20,155 nt of DNA from Comamonadaceae bacterium. GTDB lineage: Bacteria > Pseudomonadota > Gammaproteobacteria > Burkholderiales > Burkholderiaceae. This document shows, piece after piece, positions 8,027 through 13,744 of the stretch. Within the stretch, counting starts at the first letter, position 1. The number at the start of each line of letters is the position of its first letter. The stretch lies in contig CANNNB010000014.1 of assembly GCA_947505995.1 (NCBI GenBank), positions 1 to 20,155 on the forward strand, in the 5' to 3' direction. The notes below the pieces were generated by a model. It was not told where the DNA came from. It was given only the letters and a program-made list of their open reading frames with translations, and made no database searches. Position numbers and translations under genes: made by a program.

Positions 8027-8947
8027 TTGCCCTCAAACCAAACCCCTTTAGGCGCTTTACCCGCCCGCTTTCGAAAAGAGCGTGTTTTGATCATCGGTTG
8101 TGGTGATGTAGGTCAACGAGCTGCCAAACAGTTGGTGGGTCGAACTCGGGTTTTGGCATTGACCTCCAGCCCCGAAAAAGCCACAGGCTTAAGGGCCCAA
8201 GGCATGACGCCGATTATTGGTAATTTGGACGATTCTCGGTCCTTGCAGCGTTTATCCGGATGGGCTACTCGGGTCCTGCATTTAGCCCCGCCACCCTCCG
8301 ACCGAGCGGGGGCATGGTCGACCGATTTGCGCACTTTGAATTTGGTACGGGCGCTCAAAAAAAGGGCTTTGCCCATATCGCTTGTTTATGGGTCTACCAG
8401 CGGTGTTTATGGCGATTGCCAAGGGCAGTGGGTGTCTGAATCTAGGCCCGTTAAACCCCACACACCCAGAGCCATTCGGCGGGTCGATGCAGAAAATACC
8501 ATTCGATTTTTGGGGAAAACGGGCGTGCGCAGCAGCATTTTGCGCATTCCCGGCATTTACGCACCCGACCGTCCCAATGGCACCCCCCGCGAAAGGCTGT
8601 TGAAAGCTACGCCCGTCCTTTTGGAAAAAGACGATGTGTACACCAATCACATTCATTCAGACGATTTGGCAAGGGCCTGTGTGGCAGCCCTCTGGCGAGG
8701 AAAGCCGCAGCGTGTTTTCCATGTGAGCGATGACAGCCAAATGAAGATGGGTGATTATTTCGATTTAGCAGCAGACTTGATGGGCTTAAGTCGCCCGCCG
8801 CGAGTACCCAGAAGCCAAGCCCAAGACACCTTGCCCCTCATGCTGTTGAGCTTTATGCGCGAGTCTAGGCGTTTGAACAATGACAGACTTAAAAAAGAAC
8901 TGAGAGTTCGGTTGCTGTACCCCACCATTGCGCAAGGTTTGGTGTGA
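8027..8947 (+). CDS. Atypical NAD(P)-binding SDR (NAD-dependent epimerase/dehydratase family)
   Basis: A 306-residue Rossmann-fold protein of the extended/atypical SDR type, similar in outline to YeeZ-like proteins. The dinucleotide-binding motif GCGDVG is at 24-29 (VLIIGCGDVGQRAAKQL), followed by VLALTSSPEKATGLRAQG, SLVYGSTSGVYGD and SSILRIPGIYAPDR. The usual catalytic YxxxK is not obvious: after VYGD the expected lysine position is occupied in a RAIRRVDAE segment, so this may be a non-catalytic or differently acting member. The start is uncertain: a stop at 8015 limits the frame, leaving TTG 8027 (chosen) or rarer codons just before it, with no clear Shine-Dalgarno. The gene is divergent from the ferredoxin reductase with only 45 bases between them, so the two may share a control region. 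Function unknown. Confidence 0.78.
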   Translation: MPSNQTPLGALPARFRKERVLIIGCGDVGQRAAKQLVGRTRVLALTSSPEKATGLRAQGMTPIIGNLDDSRSLQRLSGWATRVLHLAPPPSDRAGAWSTDLRTLNLVRALKKRALPISLVYGSTSGVYGDCQGQWVSESRPVKPHTPRAIRRVDAENTIRFLGKTGVRSSILRIPGIYAPDRPNGTPRERLLKATPVLLEKDDVYTNHIHSDDLARACVAALWRGKPQRVFHVSDDSQMKMGDYFDLAADLMGLSRPPRVPRSQAQDTLPLMLLSFMRESRRLNNDRLKKELRVRLLYPTIAQGLV

Positions 8948-8977
8948 ATGCCTTGCGCCTGACACTTTGGCATTCGC
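8944..8977 (+). terminator. Possible 3' stem-loop of the SDR gene
   Basis: GAATGCC (8946-8952) pairs perfectly with GGCATTC (8969-8975), and one G-U plus one G-C pair extend the stem to nine. The loop is 16 bases and no T-tract follows directly, so this is at best a weak or Rho-assisted end signal. It covers the SDR stop codon and lies in the 64-base gap between two converging genes. Marginal. Confidence 0.25.
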
Positions 8978-9011
8978 GCCACCTAGGCAGTGAGTTTGCC
9001 CTTGATTGGGC

Positions 9012-9566
9012 TTAGTTTTTGGGCTCCGAAGGGCCTGAAAAGTTGACGCCCTTTTTCTCAAGGTAGTCGATGATTGCTTTCATGAGATAGGCACCCAGCA
9101 GCGCACCATTGAGATCGCCCAAAAACATCCAAAACGCCTCTTTGACTTCAAACACTTCCAACTTACCAATGAGCACCCAGGTGACATGATGGATCAATGA
9201 ATTGCTGACACAGTAGATGAGGGTGAGGGTGGCCAAATCTTGAAGCGAGGCAAGCGACACTTGTCTTTTCCAATAAATTTTGAACCCTATCATTGCGATC
9301 AACGGCCCAGCGCTTGAGCACGCAATGTTTAGAAGATCGAATCCTTGAGGGTTATTGAGTTGCGTCATGAGCAACAGACCGCCCAACATGGTGGTAAGCG
9401 TGCCAGAGAGGGGGCCCAAGACCAGTACATTGAAAAGGCGCAGAAACGCTGGCATGTAAATCAGCGAGACATTGTCGTTTATGGTGGCAAAGTCAAACAG
9501 CCATCCATTCAGGATGTGTGTTGCAGGGTACAACACAGCTAATGCAAGTATTAAAGCAATGTGCAT
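9012..9566 (-). CDS. Unassigned multi-pass inner-membrane protein
   Basis: A 184-residue hydrophobic protein from the ATG at 9566; a longer open frame runs back through the tRNA gene and is not credible. About six hydrophobic spans can be seen (roughly 2-22, 36-57, 58-72, 80-98, 112-134, 145-165), with a charged C-terminal tail (YLEKKGVNFSGPSEPKN). The segments IYMPAFLRLFNVLVLGPLSG and WMFLGDLNGALLGAYLMKAI faintly recall MASE1-type sensory membrane domains, but without any attached signalling domain; I do not regard that as an assignment. There is no good Shine-Dalgarno before the ATG, and the start lies only six bases past the T-tract of the tRNA-Leu terminator, so expression probably depends on read-through. 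Function unknown. Confidence 0.68.
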   Translation of the reverse strand: MHIALILALAVLYPATHILNGWLFDFATINDNVSLIYMPAFLRLFNVLVLGPLSGTLTTMLGGLLLMTQLNNPQGFDLLNIACSSAGPLIAMIGFKIYWKRQVSLASLQDLATLTLIYCVSNSLIHHVTWVLIGKLEVFEVKEAFWMFLGDLNGALLGAYLMKAIIDYLEKKGVNFSGPSEPKN

Positions 9567-9571
9567 TTCGC

Positions 9572-9602
9572 AAAAAAGTTTAGTCGATTTGTTGCAAATC
9601 GA
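9572..9602 (-). terminator. Intrinsic terminator of tRNA-Leu
   Basis: Read on the - strand, the base after the tRNA CCA end begins a perfect 8-bp inverted repeat, TCGATTTG / CAAATCGA (9595-9602 and 9584-9591) with a 3-base loop. Six bases later comes a run of six T (9577-9572). Hairpin plus T-run immediately after a tRNA is the standard layout. The stem is AT-rich, so termination may be incomplete. Confidence 0.6.
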
Positions 9603-9687
9603 TGGTGCCCGAGGCCGGAATCGAACCGGCACGCCTTGCGGCGGGGGATTTTGAGTCCCCTGCGTCTACCAATTTCACCACCCGGGC
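9603..9687 (-). tRNA. tRNA-Leu (anticodon CAA)
   Basis: On the - strand the 85-base sequence folds as a class II tRNA. The acceptor GCCCGGG (9687-9681) pairs with CTCGGGC, followed by discriminator A and an encoded CCA (9605-9603). The anticodon stem GGGGA/TCCCC encloses the loop CTCAAAA, giving anticodon CAA for UUG leucine codons. A long variable arm (CGCCGCAAGGCG) and the T-loop GGTTCGATTCC are present, as expected for leucine. It stands alone, with its own promoter and terminator. Confidence 0.97.
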
Positions 9688-9704
9688 GGATTGCGAAGTC
9701 AGCG

Positions 9705-9713
9705 ATTATGACA
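9705..9713 (-). promoter_or_regulatory. Extended -10 promoter for tRNA-Leu
   Basis: On the - strand the sequence TGT-CATAAT (9713-9705) matches an extended -10 element, with five of six consensus bases in the hexamer. It lies so that transcription would start roughly ten bases before the tRNA 5' end. No good -35 is seen 17 bases upstream, which is tolerable for an extended -10 promoter. Confidence 0.5.
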
Positions 9714-9905
9714 TATTTCTTTCGGGTTTTGGAGGGGCATCTTTCAATGATGAGCGAGCAGTTCTGTCGCCAAACAATCGAAGCCTTGATCAGCTGGTCA
9801 GGCTCTGGCTGAAGACGCAAGACTTTACAAAGCCACATTCAAGAAAATTTGGCGTGTGTCGATTAAAGTAGGTCCACATTTGATCGTTCAACCAGAAAGA
9901 TTACT

Positions 9906-10898
9906 TTGCCGCATCCTTTATCTCAGTTCCTGTGTTGGCTATTGGCTTGCTTGTTGTGTCTGAGCAGCGTGCACGCGCTTGCGCAAACAAGCAAAACGCC
10001 TAAGCCAAAGGAGCCAGTTCAAGCCACGCCGCCTGATTCGGCCAGTGGCCCTTGTCTGATTGCAGAGTTTCGTTTGATGGCGCTTACCACGCACGACCCT
10101 CTTGAGCGACAAAACAAGTCCATTGAATGGTTGCAAAAAAATAACGCCAATTGCTCAGCCATGCAATTGTCTATTCTGCACTCAAGCAAAGCCGTTCTGA
10201 TGGGCACCGCTGACAGCATGGCGGTCTCTGCTGTGTTTGATGCCATCATAGAAAAACGGCTGGCCAACAACCCTGAGGCTTTGAACAGATACTACCGACC
10301 GGAAGTTCAAACGGCTGCAAGGTCAAAAGCTGAGGCGGCCTCTGCCGCCCCTGATGCTGGCGCGGCCAAGCCAGCCGCAGGTGGCGCTGCGCCACCTGTT
10401 GCCGCAGTGGTTGCAATGGCAACGCCCGGTATATTGCCTGGGGGTGCGGGCTCAGCTGCAAATGCTAGCCAAAACATCAACATCAACATGGGCGGGCCAA
10501 AGCCTCCTGAGGAGGACATGTCTCGCAAGATGCCGCTTCCCACCGAGCCCCTGTTTGTCTTTCCACCAGAATTTGGCGCACCTGTTCTCAATTATTTCGG
10601 AAAGATTCGCCGTCAATTTGCGCGTTCATTTTTCATGGAAACTTTAAGCCCTGGCAAATGTCCTGATGGCATGACTTGGCGTTCAGATCAATGTGAAACC
10701 AGCTTCAAAGTGGCTTGGCGCTTTGGTGAGAAAGTACCCCCAGGTGCCAAAACTTACCCTGTGGAACCAAAGTTAATTGAAAAGCTTAATTTTGACCCAA
10801 GCTACACATTTGTCAGAATTGGCGGTGACATTTTGGCCTTAGAGCGTGATACTGGAAAAATTGCAGACGCCATTTTGAACTTAGGCAAACCGACTTGA
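9906..10898 (+). CDS. Unassigned secreted protein with Ala/Gly/Pro-rich linker
   Basis: A 330-residue protein with no family I recognise. A Sec signal peptide covers about residues 1-26 (hydrophobic core with C10, C15, C18; ALA before Gln27). The mature protein has three parts: a helical N-terminal section to about 135 (contains C50 and C83), a low-complexity Ala/Gly/Pro linker at about 136-195 ending in ASQNININMGG, and a C-terminal section with a CPDGMTWRSDQC loop (C252, C263). Four mature cysteines would allow two disulfides. The TTG at 9906 is chosen because a stop at 9864 closes the frame, the signal peptide starts there, and AGAAAGA lies a few bases upstream. Likely periplasmic or surface exposed. 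It is a single gene between the tRNA region and cysM. Confidence 0.72.
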   Translation: MPHPLSQFLCWLLACLLCLSSVHALAQTSKTPKPKEPVQATPPDSASGPCLIAEFRLMALTTHDPLERQNKSIEWLQKNNANCSAMQLSILHSSKAVLMGTADSMAVSAVFDAIIEKRLANNPEALNRYYRPEVQTAARSKAEAASAAPDAGAAKPAAGGAAPPVAAVVAMATPGILPGGAGSAANASQNININMGGPKPPEEDMSRKMPLPTEPLFVFPPEFGAPVLNYFGKIRRQFARSFFMETLSPGKCPDGMTWRSDQCETSFKVAWRFGEKVPPGAKTYPVEPKLIEKLNFDPSYTFVRIGGDILALERDTGKIADAILNLGKPT

Positions 10899-11024
10899 AC
10901 TGCCGCTGAAGGTTTCTAATTCAGTGCCAAACAAGGCTGGCTGGTTCGAAGCATAATCACTTCAGTTGCAATTCAATTTCCTTTTTGAGTCTGCGCTGCA
11001 GGTTTGACTTTGTAAATCAAAAAA

Positions 11025-11927
11025 ATGAACTATCCAACGCTTGAAGATGCCATCGGTAAGACACCTTTGGTCAGACTACAACGAATTGCAGCCCATATTT
11101 CAAAGCCAAAGGGCAATGTTATTTTGGGCAAATTAGAAGGCAACAACCCTGCCGGGTCAGTCAAAGACCGGCCAGCGCTGTCAATGATTCAGCGTGCCGA
11201 AGAGCGCGGTGAAATTAAACCAGGTGACACCCTCATTGAGGCCACCTCGGGCAACACGGGCATTGCACTGGCCATGGTCGCTGCCATCAAAGGCTATCGA
11301 ATGATTTTGATCATGCCCGAAGATCTGTCCATTGAACGCGCACAAACCATGAAGGCTTTTGGCGCTGAACTTATTTTGACGCCTAAAAGTGGCGGTATGG
11401 AATATGCACGCGACCTTTCTGACAATATGGCTTCACAGGGCAAGGGCCGCATCCTTGATCAATTTTCGAACCCAGACAATCCACGCATCCATTACGAGAC
11501 CACTGGCCCAGAAATTTGGGCTCAAACTGAGGGTCAAGTCACCCATTTTGTGAGTGCCATGGGCACCACAGGGACCATCACAGGCGTATCCCAATTTTTA
11601 AAAGAAAAGAATCCCAAGATACAAATCGTAGGGGCACAACCCACGGATGGTTCTCGCATTCCTGGTATTCGAAAGTGGCCTGAAGAGTATTTGCCCAAAA
11701 TTTACAACCCTGCCAATGTCGACGAACTGATTTATGTCAGTCAAGACGATGCTGAAGACACTTGCCGCCAAATGGCTCGAGAAGAGGGCTTGTTTGCAGG
11801 CGTTTCAGCAGCTGGCGCCTGCTGGGCCGCTCAACAAATTGCAGCCCGTGAAACCAATGCCACCATCGTCTTTATTGTTTGCGATCGTGGTGATCGCTAT
11901 CTTTCTACAGGGGTGTTTCCAGCATGA
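11025..11927 (+). CDS. cysM: Cysteine synthase B (CysM)
   Basis: PLP enzyme that makes cysteine from O-acetylserine with sulfide or, in CysM types, thiosulfate. The 300-residue length fits. The PLP lysine is K47 in NNPAGSVKDRPA; the substrate loop TSGNTGIALA starts at 74; the phosphate-binding SAMGTTGTITG is in the middle; and the C-terminal CDRGDRYLSTGVF is the CysM-type ending. The ATG at 11025 has no Shine-Dalgarno, only an A-rich leader, but it begins at the family-typical residues (YPTLEDAIGKTPLVRLQ). The last four bases overlap the start of the Nudix gene. With tusA two genes on, it forms a small sulfur-metabolism block. Confidence 0.94.
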   Translation: MNYPTLEDAIGKTPLVRLQRIAAHISKPKGNVILGKLEGNNPAGSVKDRPALSMIQRAEERGEIKPGDTLIEATSGNTGIALAMVAAIKGYRMILIMPEDLSIERAQTMKAFGAELILTPKSGGMEYARDLSDNMASQGKGRILDQFSNPDNPRIHYETTGPEIWAQTEGQVTHFVSAMGTTGTITGVSQFLKEKNPKIQIVGAQPTDGSRIPGIRKWPEEYLPKIYNPANVDELIYVSQDDAEDTCRQMAREEGLFAGVSAAGACWAAQQIAARETNATIVFIVCDRGDRYLSTGVFPA

Positions 11928-12472
11928 TCGAATACCGTTTTTGCCCATGTTGTGGATCGCCGCTGTCTTGGGTGCCCCAAATTGAAGATGGGGGTGAAAA
12001 ACTCCGATTGCGCTGCATGCAATGCGACTTCACACATTGGAACAACCCCACCCCTGTTCTGGCAGGCATTGTGCAAGTCGGTAATCAAATCTTGTTAGCA
12101 CGGAATGCGGCATGGACTGGCCGAAAATTCGCATTGATCACGGGTTTCATGGAAGCAGGTGAGTCGCCAGAAGAAGGCATTTCCCGAGAAATTGCAGAGG
12201 AAACGAATCTTCAGGTCAGCGCATTGAAATTGATCGGCGCCTATGATTTCCAGCGCATGAACCAAGTGATCATTGCCTACCACGCTGTTGCTTCGGGTAC
12301 GGTCAAGCTATCACCTGAGTTGGCTGAATTCAAAATGTTCAATTTTGATGAGTTGGTATGCTGGCCCGCAGGTACCGGTTATGCACTTGGTGATTGGTTG
12401 CGCACCCAAGGCATCGAGCCTAAATTCATGACATGGGAAGAGCGCGACGCGCAAGGCCGTGCCTCAGACTAA
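11924..12472 (+). CDS. Nudix hydrolase with N-terminal zinc ribbon
   Basis: A 182-residue hydrolase of nucleoside-diphosphate-linked compounds. An N-terminal zinc ribbon uses C7/C10 and C31/C34 (CPCCGSPL and RCMQCDFTHWNNP), like the ribbon in NudC-type enzymes. The Nudix box runs from G74: G74-x5-E80-x7-R88-E89-I90-x-E92-E93-x-N95-L96, so the last glycine of the consensus is asparagine while the metal-binding REIAEE core is intact. The NudC SQPWPFPxS motif is absent, so it is not a straightforward NADH pyrophosphatase/decapping enzyme; substrate unknown. The ATGA overlap with cysM suggests coupled translation. tusA follows after 32 bases. Confidence 0.85.
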   Translation: MIEYRFCPCCGSPLSWVPQIEDGGEKLRLRCMQCDFTHWNNPTPVLAGIVQVGNQILLARNAAWTGRKFALITGFMEAGESPEEGISREIAEETNLQVSALKLIGAYDFQRMNQVIIAYHAVASGTVKLSPELAEFKMFNFDELVCWPAGTGYALGDWLRTQGIEPKFMTWEERDAQGRASD

Positions 12473-12504
12473 AACCGCTTGATTGAAGAAATAATGGAGA
12501 CAGC

Positions 12505-12738
12505 ATGAGCCTTGAATTTGACATTGAGCTTGATACATGTGGCCTCAATTGCCCTTTGCCCATCTTGAAAGCCAAGAAATCACTCACGGCCATGCAATCG
12601 GGACAAGTGCTGAAAGTCATGTCCACAGATCCTGGTGCGCAACGTGACTTTGAAGCGTTTGCCAAGCAAACGGGCAATGAGTTGTTACTGCAAGAAACCG
12701 ATGGCGAGCGTTTCCTCATTTGGATGAAGCGGCGCTGA
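12505..12738 (+). CDS. TusA-family sulfur carrier protein
   Basis: A 77-residue protein of the TusA/SirA fold. It has the family's active site CPLP with C16 (DTCGLNCPLPILKAKKSL), then the VLKVMSTDPGAQRDFEAFAKQTGNELL core. C16 would carry a persulfide for sulfur relay, for example to tRNA thiolation or other acceptors. A good ribosome site (GGAG 12496-12499) precedes the ATG. It closes the cysM-Nudix-tusA set and is followed at once by a hairpin terminator. Whether it is true TusA or a paralogue (several exist in betaproteobacteria) is unclear, so no symbol is given. Confidence 0.88.
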   Translation: MSLEFDIELDTCGLNCPLPILKAKKSLTAMQSGQVLKVMSTDPGAQRDFEAFAKQTGNELLLQETDGERFLIWMKRR

Positions 12739-12770
12739 TGAAAAAAGTTTCCTGAGCGAAGCTTTTTTCA
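12739..12770. terminator. Symmetric hairpin terminator between tusA and galU
   Basis: TGAAAAAAGTTTC (12739-12751) pairs with GAAGCTTTTTTCA (12758-12770): 13 pairs with one G-T wobble around a 6-base loop. Because the outer arm is an A-run on one side and a T-run on the other, either strand ends its stem with T residues. It sits between two converging genes, starting one base after the tusA stop and ending 18 bases from the galU stop, and probably serves both. Confidence 0.65.
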
Positions 12771-12787
12771 GTTGACAGATAGCTGTT

Positions 12788-13675
12788 TCAGAGCTTCAGT
12801 GTTTTGAGATAAGTCCTGAACGATTCACCAACTTGCGGGTGCTCTAAGGCCAACTCAACAGTCGCCTCTAAGAAACCCTCTTTGCTACCGCAGTCGTATC
12901 GTTTGCCTTCGTATTGAAATGCGTAAACAGCTTCACGAGATTTCAATCTGGCGATGGCGTCGGTGAGTTGAATCTCGCCTCCCACGCCTGTTGGCTGGTT
13001 TCTAATTTCTTCGAAAATGCCAGGCGTGAGAATGTACCGACCGGCAACGCCCATTCGCGATGGGGCATTTTCAGGAGAGGGTTTTTCGACAATTTGTTCA
13101 ACTCGAATCAATTGTTTGCCCGCTGATTCACCCGCCACAATGCCGTAGCGTTTCACATGTTCGAGGGGCACTTCTTGAACAGCCAGGATGGAGCGACCTT
13201 GTTGCTCATAGGCCTTGACCATTTGGGCCAACACAGAAGGGCCGCCTTTGAGGCCGACCATCAGGTCATCTGCCAGCAGGACTGCGAAGGGCTCAAGGCC
13301 TACCATGGCTTCAGCACACAGAACAGCGTGTCCCAGACCCAGCGATCGGGGTTGCCTGACATAGGCGCAAACCATGTCATCTGGTTGCACCGATCGAACC
13401 AATTTAAGCAACTCTTCTTTGTGCGCACTTTCGAGCTCTGTTTCGAGTTCGTAGGCTGTGTCGAAATGATCTTCAATGGCGCGTTTGCTGCGCCCAGTGA
13501 CAAAGATCATGTGGCGTACGCCAGCAGAGTAAGCCTCTTCAACGGCATATTGAATGAGAGGCTTGTCGACGACAGGCAACATCTCTTTAGGTGCCGCTTT
13601 GGTGGCAGGCAGAAAGCGAGTTCCCAATCCGGCCACAGGGAAAACTGCTTTTCTAATGCTCGGTTGTGCGTTCAT
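12788..13675 (-). CDS. galU: UTP--glucose-1-phosphate uridylyltransferase (GalU)
   Basis: Makes UDP-glucose from UTP and glucose-1-phosphate, feeding polysaccharide and glycolipid synthesis. The 295-residue protein starts MNAQPSIRKAVFPVAGLGTR, then FLPATKAAPKEMLPVVDKPLIQY, the nucleotide-binding signature of bacterial GalU. FAVLLADDLMVG, RYGIVAG, VEKPSPENAPSRMGVAGRYIL and GGEIQLTDAIARL are also family-typical. An upstream in-frame ATG (13723) would add 16 residues of non-homologous Lys-rich sequence, so the ATG at 13675 is preferred; its ribosome site (AAGAAA) is modest. It follows valS on the same strand after 69 bases of AT-rich DNA that may hold its own promoter. Confidence 0.95.
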   Translation of the reverse strand: MNAQPSIRKAVFPVAGLGTRFLPATKAAPKEMLPVVDKPLIQYAVEEAYSAGVRHMIFVTGRSKRAIEDHFDTAYELETELESAHKEELLKLVRSVQPDDMVCAYVRQPRSLGLGHAVLCAEAMVGLEPFAVLLADDLMVGLKGGPSVLAQMVKAYEQQGRSILAVQEVPLEHVKRYGIVAGESAGKQLIRVEQIVEKPSPENAPSRMGVAGRYILTPGIFEEIRNQPTGVGGEIQLTDAIARLKSREAVYAFQYEGKRYDCGSKEGFLEATVELALEHPQVGESFRTYLKTLKL

Positions 13676-13744
13676 TTGAAGTTTCTTTTTAATTTCAACT
13701 TTACTTTTTTGAAAATACCACACTTGGGTGACAGCGTTGTTTCA

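Noticed and set aside
8991..9020. GCCC-TTGATT-GGGC followed by T-rich bases as a terminator of the SDR gene
   Set aside because: The stem is only four pairs and the T-rich part is the end of the converging coding sequence.
9603..9687. tRNA-Leu as an integration (att) site
   Set aside because: No integrase gene is visible and I noticed no direct repeat of the tRNA 3' end nearby; the palindrome after it is explained as a terminator.
9551..9871. Several short frames crossing tRNA-Leu on both strands
   Set aside because: They are produced by the tRNA sequence itself and encode no plausible protein.
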